DNA of 64,000 bases from positions 2,752,573-2,816,572 of the forward strand of contig NC_079422.1 of assembly GCF_026213295.1 (NCBI RefSeq), in the 5' to 3' direction. This DNA comes from Gadus chalcogrammus (lineage: Eukaryota > Chordata > Actinopteri > Gadiformes > Gadidae). The notes below the pieces were generated by a model. The model saw nothing but the letters and a program-made list of their open reading frames with translations. It searched no databases and was not told the origin of the DNA. Shown piece by piece: positions 34,121-44,640 of the stretch (positions within the stretch are counted from its first letter, which is position 1; the number at the start of each line of letters is the position of its first letter). The position numbers were made by a program, and so were the translations under genes.

Positions 34121-35279
34121 CTCCTCTCCGCTGATTTATTACCTCTGCGTCGGTCCGCATCAGCCCTTTTTGCTGTCATTACATTCCTCTCCCTTCTCCA
34201 AACACCTTCTCCCTCTGATCCAACCTGTTGTCTCACCAGTGCTCTGTGTACCAAGATGTAATGATCTATACCACATGGTGTTCCGACGCGATGCAGAGTC
34301 TCCAAGAGCCAACAGAATCACCAATCCCAGTGGTGGTTCTATGTTTTCTCTAAAACAGTGGACATAGGTTACATTCAGGGACCAAATACAGAGTAAATCC
34401 AAGCACACAAATAATCTATTCAGTACAATGCAAATTCAGTCTCTTTCTCTCTGTTACGTTCCTTCTCTCTAGCTCTCTTTACCTCTCTTTACCTACTTCC
34501 TTTGCTTTCACAAATCTCCATAACCATTTTCACTTTCAGTAATCCTTTCCTTTCCTTTCTGGTTATTCGTTTTTGGACACACTCCAAAACTAGATTATTA
34601 ATCTTAAAAGACCATCGAAAGATATCATTCTCCCCAAAGAAAATTCTAACCGGAAAGCCTTCTCCAATCTCATCGCCACTTCTCGTTGCCAATCCACACA
34701 CTCTTCCTCTTCTCTGTCTCACTCTTCACAAATCACTTCATCTGACCCCTCTAACTCAACTCAATGTAACTCTTTCTCACTCACTCACTCACTCACTCAC
34801 TCACTCACTCACTCACTCACTCACTCACTCACTCACTCACCACTCATTCGCTCACATATACAACTTAAAATAAGAATGGAGCTATACCTATGACTTGGAG
34901 CTGTCATAGGTATTAACTGCGTGTGTTCGAGAATCCTAAAGTTTTGGTGAATTTTCCTGCCATGGGGAGGTGAGAGGCATAATTTGGACCTACGCAAGTG
35001 TTAGTGGCTCCAGTGTGGGCCATCATTGGCATGCCTCTATAATTTATCAGAACCTGCAGTATCGGTTCCTCATCAGCTTGTTTTGTGATTGCTACAAGCT
35101 GACCCTCCCCCTGTGGATTCTCTGGGCACCCCTAGTATCCCTGTCCCATAAAGGGACCTGCCTGGTAGCTACCTCCTTGTTCCTGCCTTCCCTGATAACC
35201 GTTACCCTGTCCTTGCTGGGATGGTAGAGGGTTAGTCAAACAATTTCTCTTCATATGTCCTTCCTGGTTGCACCCATAA
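34121..35279. other. ERV interior without readable gene, with CTCA microsatellite
   Basis: 34775-34842 is a (CTCA)n microsatellite of about 17 units. The remainder is pyrimidine-rich (34180-34760) or plain, and several long frames there result from that bias. The gag 3' end may extend to about 35100. Confidence 0.45.
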
Positions 35280-36864
35280 CATATTAAAGGACCTCTGCGT
35301 TGTCCTTGGAATCCTGCTGTTGATTATTTCTATTCTGTCCTTGGGACCCCTGTTCCTGATTCTGTCTATTTTTATTTGTGGGGTTCCCATAATTATGGAT
35401 GTGTACATGTGTAACAGGTGGAGTAGGTGACAGTTGGCTCTGAGGCTGTTGTACTGGGAGAGAAAATGCCAATCGTGGATATTGGTTTTGAAGTGCGCCC
35501 TGCTGGGCGGCTTGCGATATTACAGCAGCTGGTTCTAAACACCTGCATGTCTCTTCTTATCTCTTTCCTTCCTTGTGAGATCTTCCAGCTGAAGCTGATA
35601 TAGCTTCCTCTGAACCTCCTTGCTTTGTTCCTGTATTCTTTGTTTATTCTGACGATATTCATCCACTGCATGAACTAAATGGTCATTAAAATCTCTGAGA
35701 TCCTGATGTAAACAGTCCAACCACATCCTCTAGCTTGGCTTTGATTTGGCTGGGAAGTGTCTCTATCACAGAGTTTCTAAACAAAACGGAGAACACCGGA
35801 TGGATCTCAGGATCCTCATCCGTCTCCATGCGCCATCTGTCTACTTGGCCCTGTAGGTAGGATGCAGGGTTCTCTGTGTCACCAATAGGGAGACCTCTCA
35901 TGTTTTTAGGATCCATGCGGACCGGGAACTCCCTCCTGAGTGTGGCCCACATCGCCCCTCTGTAATGATCAAGTGTAGTCTCATCATACTTTCCATCCAG
36001 TATATCCAACCCTCCATTCCTCAGTACAGACTCCATCTTAGATAACCCCAATACTCTTGCCAACAGAGCTTTCAGGTCCCCCACTGCCATTAACTTTCCC
36101 ACTGTGAGTTCCTCAAATGTTCTAACCCATTTAGACGCCCCGTTTTGTATGTTAGGGAGTTTAGAAATGACTCCCTCCAAGTCCTGTGAGCCCCACGGTT
36201 GATAGTGGACCTGTTGTCCTTTGACTAAAATAGGAAAAATTCCTGGGACGGTGTCGGGTGCCTTTTTTCCTCTTTGTGATTTCCTTAGTTTCTCATCTAA
36301 CTCGAGTGGTGTGGGGCTTAGTACTGCTGTACTGCAGCCAGGCTCCTCTGCCCCTTGTGTCCCACTAGACCACTCCTCCTTTCTTTCGTTCCGCTTCTTT
36401 AATTTCCTTTCAGCATTCTTAGTAATGTGTTTTACACATGGTTGTGATGACCCTTCACCAACATGCTCAATGTCATCCTCCTCCTCTCCTTCATTCTCGT
36501 TTTCACCCTCACTACATTTATTATCTCCTTAATCTAGTGTGACTTCCCCTTTAAATTCCACGTTGCCTGTTACCAGTGGATACATGTTGGTTGGTTTGTA
36601 CGGCGGTGGCTCAAGCTTCAGAGGCAAAGGTTGAGCCTCTTCTTCCTTTGTGATTATTTTTCTGGCCACTCGTTGTAATGCGCACCACCTCTCTCCTTCC
36701 TCTAGGAACAAAGCTAGTACTAACTTTTCCCTGTCCCTCTTCGCTAAGGCCGTTTTTCCACTTCTGTTATCTATGTAATTCCTTATCACTACCTCCATGT
36801 CCCTATACATTATTGGATCAAAAGTCCCTTCCATGGGCCATATAGGCAAGGCAAGGCAAGGCAA
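35100..36864 (-). pseudogene. ERV gag, capsid and nucleocapsid parts
   Basis: Pieces in order on the minus strand: 36864-36529 a matrix-like segment (MYRDMEVVIRNYI, KLVLALFLEE); 36180-35686 a capsid-like segment (WVRTFEELTVGKLMA, YRGAMWATLRREFP, FSVLFRN); 35726-35535 a charged coiled-coil segment (RQNKQRIQEQSKEVQRK); and near 35285-35245 a zinc knuckle C-Y-G-C-N-Q-E-G-H-M-K-R-N-C (CX2CX4HX4C) followed by Q/G-rich sequence. The pieces lie in different frames, so indels have accumulated. The knuckle packages RNA in functional relatives. The N-terminus is displaced by a LINE and resumes at 38385-38501. Confidence 0.75.
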
Positions 36865-38383
36865 CTTTATTTATATAGCACTTTTCATACACAAGGCAGC
36901 CTCAAAGTGCTTCACATATAAACATTGTTATACAATAAAATAAAATAATAGATAAGTAAAAGAAAACATATGCAAAGAAATGAGTAAAATAGAAAGTTAA
37001 AAAGGCATTTTAGTAAGTAAAATTTAAAGTGCAATGTATTTAAGAAAGTGAGAAAATTCAATTGAAAGTTATTTAAGATCAGATCAACAGACTCTCTGGA
37101 ACCCAAGTCGGGACTACAACCCGACCTAAAGGACAATATTCTAGGACTCTAACCCAGCTTCTAGGACTCTAGCCCAGCAACCTTTCTCTCTGGTATCAGA
37201 TCATGCATTTTTCTGGTAAAAATAGAAAATAAAGGGAAAGTTAAAAAGGCATTTTAGTAAAATAAAGGTACACGTATCAACATTGACAAACTAGCAAAGA
37301 TGAACAAATCACTTGGATGACATGCTATTACAATATTCTAGGACTCTAACCCTGACCAAAGGCCTTATTCTACAAACTCAGGACTCTAACCCTTATACAA
37401 ATACAAACTAAACTCAGGACTCTAACCCTTATACAAATACAAACAAACTCAGGACTCTAACCCTTATACAAATACAAACAAAACTCAGGACTCTAACCCT
37501 TATACAAATACAAACTCAGGAGCAGAAAGCTAAAGCAAACATAAAAGTCTTCAATCTTGTTTTGAAGGTGCTCAGAGTTGGGGCAAGTCTTAAATCCTCA
37601 GGGTGTTTATTCCAGCTATTTGTTGCATAGTAACTAAATCCTGCTTTCCCATGTTTCGTGTTTACTCTGGGGATAATTAACAGATTGGTCTCAGAAGATC
37701 TTAGTGTTCTAGAAGGCTTATGTAGTGGAAGCATATCAGTTAAATATTTTGGGCCTGAACCATGTAGGGATTTATAGGTTAGCAACATGATTTTAAAATC
37801 AATTCTCTGACCTACAGGAAGCCAATGTAACGATTTAAGAATTGGTGTAATATGTTCAAATTTTTTGGTCTTTGTTAAAACTCTAGCAGCAGCATTCTGA
37901 ACAAGCTGAAGCTTCCTTATAGTTTGTTTTGGGAGACCTGTAAGGAGACCATTGCAGTAATCAAGCTTACTAGTGATAAAGGCATGTACAAGTTTTTGTA
38001 AGTCTTCGGTGGACATGAGCCCTCTAAGTCTTGCTACATTTTTAAGGTGATAATATGCAGATTTTGTAACTGATTTGATGTGACTTTCGAAATGTAAATC
38101 AGAATCCATGATAACCCCTAGGTTTCTGGCTTTGATTGAGGTTTTCAGGGACAGAGAGTGAAGGTGATGGGTTACTTTAAGCCTTTCCGTTTTAGCACCA
38201 AATACAATTATCTCTGTTTTATCCTCATTTAGCTGAAGGAAATTTCGGCACATCCAGTCTTTCACTTGCTCAATGCACTGGCACAGCAGATCTATGGGCC
38301 GATAGTCATTTGGTGATAGCGATACATAGATTTGCGTGTCATTAGCATAGCAATGATGGTCAATATTGTTATTATGCATGACC
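36845..38383 (-). mobile_element. L2-type LINE, 5'-truncated, copy 2
   Basis: Same family as 12880-15514, in the opposite strand. The 3' end carries the tandem tail (GGCAA)n at 36846-36871. The 3' UTR has expanded by a ~36-bp tandem repeat at 37373-37516 (CAGGACTCTAACCCTTATAC units, about five). It begins inside the reverse transcriptase. It splits ERV gag between its N-terminal start and the matrix-like segment, so it is younger than the provirus. Confidence 0.85.
37516..38379 (-). pseudogene. L2-type LINE ORF2 C-terminal half, open but truncated
   Basis: 287 open codons start within the palm of reverse transcriptase and run to the natural end (TFMFALAFCS). Frames are intact, unlike copy 1. 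The catalytic motif reads YAND (HHCYANDTQIY) where copy 1 has YADD, so a metal-binding Asp is changed to Asn. Together with missing endonuclease and fingers it cannot be active. Identity to copy 1 is very high in the shared part. Confidence 0.85.
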
Positions 38384-38384
38384 T

Positions 38385-38501
38385 TATGATATAGTGCCTG
38401 ATCCTTCTGTCCTTTCTTCCCATTTCTCAGAGATCTTTATCATCTCTCCTTTGAGCAATAGACGGTCTCTACTCAAAACTTCTACCGCTGTTGTTGCCAT
38501 T
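38385..38501 (-). pseudogene. ERV gag N-terminal start, cut by the LINE
   Basis: ATG at 38501 opens a frame of 38 codons (MATTAVEVLSRDRLLLK..) that stops at the LINE junction. The position just inside the leader and upstream of the matrix-like segment fits the start of gag. Confidence 0.5.
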
Positions 38502-39861
38502 TTTAATTATTACTTTATTACTTTATTTATTTATTTTGAAATACACTATTTATTAATACAATTTATTTGAGTTTATTCTAATAGTTAGTTTCAATACTTC
38601 ATTATCTCTAAGCTACAAACGTGAACTCCCCCCCCGGCGCTTGTCTCCCTCCCTGCTTTGCAGGCTCCTGCTCGTCCCCTGTGTGATTGCTCGTGCACGT
38701 GCAGTTAGTCAGCGCGATGATGTTTAAATCAAAGAAGATTTACACATTTATTCAGTACTTCAACAAGTTAACTATTCTCTATCCGTCTAATTTATTTATG
38801 ATTATCAACTACTTCAAACAAATTAACTATTCTCTGTCCGCCTAATTTATTTATGACAGAATCAACAAAAATAAACCGGGTCGTAAAAATCTCCGAGGTA
38901 ACTTAATCCTAACATGACTTAAATACAGACAATAAACCGATTCATACAATTTTAATATTATATTGAAAAATGTCTGAATTGTTTGCAATTAATTACAAAG
39001 AAAAAGTTGACCGAGTGTAGAAACTGGCCTTTTGATTAAAACATGAACAGTCGAGTACCCCAACTCTGAGCTACTAACCCGAACTTAAAACACAGTAGTC
39101 GGCACTTCAAGGAAACTCAAATAAAATGAAATTAATTCATCGACGGCAATGAATTTCAACCCAACTCCAACGAGATCTCAGAAACAGGTACGAACTCTTT
39201 CGACCTGCGGACCCAACTCGAATCGAGATCTCAGAAATCCAACAGGCTCGCACTCTTTCGGCCTGTGGACCCAACTCCAATCGAGATCTCAGAAATCCAA
39301 CAGGCTCGCACTCTTTCGGCCTGCGGACCCAACTCCAACCGAGATCTCAGAAATCCAACAGGCTCGCACTCTTTCGGCCTGCGGACCCAACTCCAATCGA
39401 GATCTCAGAAATCCAACAGGCACGCACTCTTTCGACCTGCGGACCCACACTGTCCTTCCTTCCTCCAGAAGACAGCCACAGGACTTTACAGAAGGCCTAT
39501 TTAAACAAAACACCAAAACACCAATAACAACAACTCGTATCAAAATAGGGAGCCACAAAGCGTCTTGGTCATTTAGAACCACAGAACACGTTATGGCATA
39601 TGTGCGCGCGCACGTCAATCTCTCCCGGAGCCCCCGTATCGCTCACTCGCTCATTTATCTATAATTTTGGTTTGTTTGATCAAAGAGACACTTTACCTGC
39701 TGCTGAGTGTTTCAGACGGGGCAAGAACAGATCAAACGACTCTATCCTATATATGTCAAGACAACTTACCCTTGAGCTCTGGTCGTATGATCCGTTCGCG
39801 TCCCGTCCTCTGGCCCGGCAGCTGGCGAGTCCCTATTTCCTCCTGGTCGTTACGCCAATTA
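38502..39861 (-). other. ERV leader region
   Basis: Non-coding by frame inspection except chance frames. 38510-38600 and 38720-39000 are AT-rich; 38620-38720 is GC-rich. The 58-bp tandem repeat is at 39180-39445. The primer-binding-like site touches the LTR at 39845-39860. Confidence 0.5.
39180..39445. repeat. 58-bp tandem repeat in the ERV leader
   Basis: CTCTTTCG recurs at 39195, 39253, 39311, 39369 and 39427, exactly 58 bases apart. Each unit contains CTGCGGACCCAACTC and GAGATCTCAGAAATCC. 58 is not a multiple of three, so the long + strand frame over it cycles through frames and is not a protein gene. Leader repeats may enlarge an RNA structure. Confidence 0.85.
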
Positions 39862-40221
39862 TGTAGTAGATTAATCGAGATATAAACACTTAGACTAATT
39901 CAAGAGAGAGAGAGAGTAAAATGAAAACGAGGGGTCCGGAGCAAGAATTGACAAAAGACTTTATCGTGCAGAAAAACAACAACGACAACAGCCTGAGTGG
40001 GTCTATAGAGTCACTGTGGTTCACAAACTGCGGCGTCTTTTTATACACACAAACTGGCTTCTCCTTGAGGTGTCTGCCTCCGTTCAGTCATAAATTCATC
40101 TTAACCTGAACAGTCAGCAATTGGTCAGCAAATGGTCAACAAAGATAGCCCAAAACACTAGGCTGAGGTCAGCATGCCTTAACCCCGTAGCTCCCTGCTC
40201 CTTTTAGGGGCCCCACCATCA
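39862..40221 (-). repeat. ERV 5' LTR (right in the window)
   Basis: It starts TGTAGTAGATT and ends CCACCATCA on the + strand, giving TG...CA ends. It matches the left LTR. The flank to the right immediately becomes CACTA-like transposase coding sequence, which shows that the provirus (or a recombinant) cut into that gene. Confidence 0.8.
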
Positions 40222-40224
40222 TAG

Positions 40225-42046
40225 AAAGTTGTTTGGGTCAACTACCAAATCCTTTCGCAGTCTTAAATACAGGAGCCAAACGACAGAAGTTCTAAAAGTG
40301 AAAAGTGGGAAATAGTTGAGCCTGTTGAGTATGTTCTTGGGGTGCGATTTGATGTACGTAGAGATCGAACAACAGGAGTTTACAATCAGATCCCTGTAAC
40401 GGATAAATGTGTGTATGTACCCATCTTAGGAACCTTGAAGTCTATGTTCAGAAATAGTGAATTGTGCAAAAGTTTCCTGCAGGACAAACAACAGGAAGAA
40501 GGTATTTTTAAAGATATATGTGATGGTTCATACTTCAAAACAAATGCAGTGTTTTGCCAGGAAAAACATGCTTTACAGATTCAACTGTATTATGATGATT
40601 TTGAGACCGCAAATCCCTTAGGGTCAAAGAAGGGGATACACAAGCTTGGTTGTATTTACTTTATATTGAGGAACCTGCCCCCAAAATGCAATTCTGTATT
40701 TATGAATATTCATGTTGTGGCACTTTTTCACTCACAAGACCTGAAAAAGTATGGATTCAGTGAAATACTGAAGCCTCTCATTGATGATGTTAAAAAACTA
40801 GAAATTGAAGGAATAGAAGTGCCTTTCTCTGACTCACCATTGCTAGGGTCCATCATTCAAGTAACAGGTGATAACCTAGGTTTACACGGGCTGTTTGGTT
40901 ATCTTGAGTCCTTCTCTGCAACGTATTGTTGTAGATTTTGTTTAAGCACTAAGGAAGAGCTTCAATCTGTCTTCACCGAAGATCACCCTGGCTTGATTTT
41001 TCGTACAAAATAAATCCATACAGAACATTGTGCAGCTCTACAGGAAGATCCTATGTCGGCGTCAACATTTGGTGTCCAGAACACATGCGAGCTCAATACA
41101 TTGCATTTTTTTCTACATCTCTGATAACTATGCGGTTGACATCATGCACGACTTGCTTGAAGGTGTAGTGCAGTACGAACTAAAACTTGTCTTTCAATAC
41201 CTTGTCAAGGAGAAACATCTTTGGAATCATTATCACAAAGAATTCAAAGTTTCAACTATGGTTTTAATGTGGGAAGAAACAGGCCCAGTGGGTTGAAAAT
41301 GGATGAAGGTAGCAAATATCTTGGTTTGAATGCTATTCAGTCATGGTGCCTTGTGCGAAACACTCCTCTAATTTTTGGTGATGTAGTTGAAAGAAATAAG
41401 TTTTTGGAACTTGCTCCTCCTCTTGATTCAAATTGTGAATATAGTGTTTTCACCAGTTGTTACTAATGGTATGACATATTATCTGAAGCATTTAATTAAT
41501 GATCACAAGCTGTTCAAATATTTGTTTCCTGAGAGAAGACTTATTCCAAAGCATCATTTTATGATACATTACCCCAGCTGTATTCGTAAAATAGGCCCAC
41601 TCCTTCATGTATGGTGTATCAGGTTTGAGGCCAAACATAACTTCTTTAAAAGATCTGTCAAGAATTTCAAAAATATCACAAAAGCATTGGTAAAACAACA
41701 CCAGAGACAGTTAGCTTATCACTGGGAGAATTTTCAGAGGTTTGAGTTTGGTCCAGTAAGGAAGGAAACAATTCATAATTAGGAAGGTGGTGAGACTTTA
41801 CTTGCAATGTTAAACTTGAATGCATACTCTGATGTTTCAACTACCAAGTGGGTGAAGAACTATGGAACTGAGTATCAAACTGGTATGTTTGTTTGTATTT
41901 CATCAAATATAGAAATGCCTGTTTTTGGAAAGATCAACAGTATCATTATAAATGACGATCAAGCTTTAATTTTGACTGGCACAGTTGATACTCTTTATTT
42001 TGATGAGCACCTTAATGCCTACTGTATCCAGGAGAGGAATGATTAA
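40225..42046 (+). pseudogene. CACTA (En/Spm)-like transposase gene, 5'-truncated and frameshifted
   Basis: The longest part (40342-41013) reads VYVPILGTLKSMF, NIHVVALFHSQDLKKYG, VTGDNLGLHGLFGYLESF and a C-x2-C-like CCRFC. A stop at 41011-41013 is followed by STFGVQNTCELN in the same frame, then a shift near 41105 at a T run. DIMHDLLEGVVQYELK follows near 41140, then another shift near 41270. The C-terminal part (41465-41782) has LIPKHHFMIHYP and WCIRFEAKHNFFK. The D-x-MHDxxEG block and the HxMxHYP block recur in large fish and invertebrate transposases that I associate with CACTA elements; the superfamily name is less certain than the transposon nature. No terminal repeats were found, as the ERV removed the 5' end. 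Confidence 0.6.
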
Positions 42047-42419
42047 TTTTCTGTTATTTCTGTTGATAAGTTGATTTATTATAGACCCTATGATAAACAG
42101 TTTTCTAATGGGATGGATGAAAAATTATACATTGTGCCATATTGTGTGACCCTATGAGAGGAACAGTACTCTAATGAGATGGATGAAGAAATGTACATTT
42201 TGCCATATGGTGACCCGTGCTGAGGCTGGCAGTTGTTAAACATGTTAAAGCTAATGCTGTGTTAAATGTGGTGTACTTGAAAATACAATTTCATTTGAAC
42301 CATCTTTTTGCCTTGTTTTTTTTCTTCCTTATAATAATGCACTGTAGGAATATAATATGATTTAGAAGTAATTATATTTGACCATGTAGCATTAGGGATT
42401 ACAGTGTTTAAAAATATAT

Positions 42420-43027
42420 TGTTACGCCCCAGTCTAGGGGTGCCTAGGGCCTAACATGAATGAGCCCTTGTCTTCCCCAACTCCCAAGTAGCCACAACCC
42501 AAATCATAATTTGTGTGAAGGAAAGATTTATTTATGCAAGTTAGTAAATAAATCTATAGATATACAAAATAAACTTCAGGGCGGACCAAGGCCAAAATAA
42601 CAAATAACACAAACCTATCTAGAAAGTAAGAAACTAGCCTTAAGAAAACAAACTACAAATCTTACCTCCCTATCTAAGTAAAACAAGAGAAAACACCGTA
42701 AACAAAACTGGCAGTCCACCCTTACGATCACACACGTTAACTATCAACTATTAGGTAATGTCCCACAAGACAGAACGACAATGTGGCCGGTTGGAAGAGG
42801 AAGAGGACGGGGGAAAAACCGGCTGCCCACAGACGGCCGCCATCTTGGCTCCTTTGTAGTGGTTGGTTCCCGGCTGCAGCCAACCACAGGCCAGGGCTCG
42901 AACCTCGTCCACCAATCATCTCCGCGTCCTGGCACACTCATTTATGCATGTCAGGAGAAAGAGAAAAAAGCACAGGGCACACAAGCACACAGCAGACCGA
43001 ACACAAGAAATGACCATAGTCATAACA
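42420..43027 (+). mobile_element. Solo LTR, 608 bp
   Basis: It starts TGTTACGCCCCAGTC and ends GACCATAGTCATAACA, the TG...CA pattern, and is flanked by ATAT on each side (42416-42419, 43028-43031). The interior has AATAAA-type strings (42546, 42588) and no gene; frames at 42737-43035 are fortuitous. TGTTACG starts are common in fish Gypsy LTRs. Loss of the internal part by LTR-LTR recombination explains the structure. Confidence 0.65.
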
Positions 43028-43135
43028 ATATATAAATCAACTCTTTAGAGGGTTAGATATTGAGTAACTCTGGAAGCAACTCTATTCAGTGTTAAACAAT
43101 AATACACTGATGGTGTTACATTTTGACACTGCAAA

Positions 43136-43290
43136 TGTTAAGCTTGCTGGTAGTTCTACCATGAGGACTCAAATCATGCGCGGCTGGCCGCCAATCACCA
43201 ATCACCAGCTACCAATCACCTACCTACACCTGCTCTATAAAGAGTAGTCTAACATTTGTCTTTGCTGCTCAGGTCTTCGTTCGACGCACG
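43136..43290 (+). promoter_or_regulatory. Terminal repeat A1 with TATA-type promoter
   Basis: It matches 58183-58333. CTCTATAAAGAGTAGTC gives a TATA box near 43232, about 55 bp before the end of the shared block. Both copies keep it, which fits the transcription start of a retroelement terminal repeat. Confidence 0.5.
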
Positions 43291-43384
43291 CTGCTGCTTT
43301 ACTGTGCTTCCGATTATCTCGCATATCTCGTCGCTCAGTTGCTATGTCGGTTAATACACACCAAGAGGTCATAACTTCGGATTC

Positions 43385-44035
43385 GTGCTGGTCGGCCTAC
43401 TACTTCTGGTCCGGGGCAGGCGAGCGCAGAAAGCCATTCATTTCGGTCCCCGGTATCCTCAACAACACCACCAACAAGTTCCCAACACGGACATCCGCCT
43501 GGTTCTACAAACCCTCGCCGAGTTGGTGCAAAGCATTGGCGCCAGGATGGACGCCATCGAAACACCATGCGGAACTCCCGGACGGGTCCAGGCCCCCAAC
43601 CCGCTGTTGTCAGTCGCCACGGCGCCTTTCTACTTCCAGAAACCGCTCGGCTTCCTCCGCCTTCACAGGCTACGCACCTGGCACGTGCCCTGCTACCATG
43701 GCTACTGCAGTCCCCGCGTTAGCCCCCGCAGCGTATTCTCTCTCACAGCTCTACCAGTCCAGCTTCAGGATGCGGCTCCCTCGGTCGGGTTCGGGGGTTT
43801 CTTCCAAGGGCAATGGTTTGCTGAGAGATGGCCAGTCGAAGCTGGCACGTTCGCCCTCGGGTCAGAGTCGTCTGCGCTGTTCGAGCTTTACCCTATCGTA
43901 GCAGCTAGTGTTCTGTGGGGCCAAGCATGGCGGCGTTAACGTATAACTATGTTTTGCGATAACAAAGCAGCGTCAAAACGGCTGGGAAGGTGGTCTTCCA
44001 CAGCATACGGATTTTACATCCGGTCGAATTCGGTG
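43385..44035 (+). pseudogene. DIRS/Ngaro-type internal-deletion remnant: gag-like helix, RT/RNase H end, recombinase tail
   Basis: One frame from 43385 has a helix-forming segment (VLQTLAELVQSIGARMDA) of the kind found in DIRS Gag. Then GFGGFFQGQWFAERWP and ELYPIVAASVLWG, characteristic of the RT-RNase H junction and RNase H of these elements, appear before a stop at 43939. A frame shift away, FCDNKAA continues RNase H (about 43950) and SKRLGRWSSTAYGFYI (43977-44025) is the C-terminus of a tyrosine recombinase, with the nucleophile Tyr near its end. Most of reverse transcriptase and the recombinase core are missing. The alternative frame from 43344 overlaps and looks spurious. Confidence 0.6.
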
Positions 44036-44082
44036 AGTTCGTTGCACACGTCGGTGTGGTACAACACAGAACTCTACGTTCG

Positions 44083-44640
44083 CAATCAAAGGTTCATAAT
44101 TATCTTTATACCGTGTACTAAAAAATGTGTAAGTTTCCTGTTCATAACGCCACCTCAAGCGTTTTATTAGCCGTTTTCTGTTATTACTTTTTGCTGGAGA
44201 AGGAGGGGTGGGCAGCTGAAAGGAGTCGTAGCGAGACATGTTGTTTCGGCCTGGCATTCGAGAGGGCCTAGTGCACTGCTCAGTTAACTTCTCGTGTCCG
44301 AGGTTTTTTCCTTTCACATTAACATGAATGAAGTTGATGGGTTTTAGGCACTGTGGTAATTGATTATCACTAAAAGGTTTTTACACTAACTCACTAACTC
44401 TCACGTTCCTCTGCTCGCGATGCGATTCACATATCGATCCATTTATTCAAAAGATCCAAAGACAAAGAACGGGTACATTACGGTATAATTTTATATTATT
44501 ATTTATAATAATATATCTATTGTCTATTATTGTTAATAGCTTCAGTCGCGTTGGTATTTAATTTTTCATTTGCTCGTTTAGCTATGTATGGCAGTTAACA
44601 ATGTTGGTGTATCACAATTATTTATGCGAGTAGGCCATTC
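44083..44640 (+). repeat. Unnamed dispersed repeat 'D', copy 2
   Basis: It matches 11316-11850 from CAATCAAAGG through GCTATGTATGGCAG. It follows the recombinase tail directly, after one unit of the CACGTCGGTG-type repeat. 44641-44793 then has no identifiable content before the fold-back element starts. Confidence 0.55.

Larger units (their letters stand above)
30240..40221 (-). mobile_element. Endogenous retrovirus (gamma/epsilon-like), degenerate, minus strand
   Basis: Two direct ~360-bp LTRs (30240-30598 and 39862-40221) enclose, reading leftwards from the right LTR, a leader with a 58-bp tandem repeat, gag pieces, a large gap where most of pol is missing, an integrase C-terminus and the beginning of env. 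Just inside the right LTR, TGGCGTAACGACC on the minus strand is placed like a tRNA primer-binding site. The flanks beyond the two LTRs do not share a target duplication, so the ends may have recombined. An L2 LINE is inserted in gag and a SINE in the deleted pol region. Every coding part is broken. Confidence 0.75.

Noticed and set aside
34502..34873. 123-codon frame with Ser/Leu/Thr repeats
   Set aside because: Produced by a pyrimidine-rich tract and the CTCA microsatellite.
39149..39664. 171-codon frame over the ERV leader
   Set aside because: It crosses a 58-bp tandem repeat whose length is not a multiple of three and has no retroviral motif; gag is on the other strand.
43344..43901. 185-codon + strand frame opening MSVNTHQ
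   Set aside because: The overlapping frame contains RNase H-type motifs of DIRS-like elements; this one has none.
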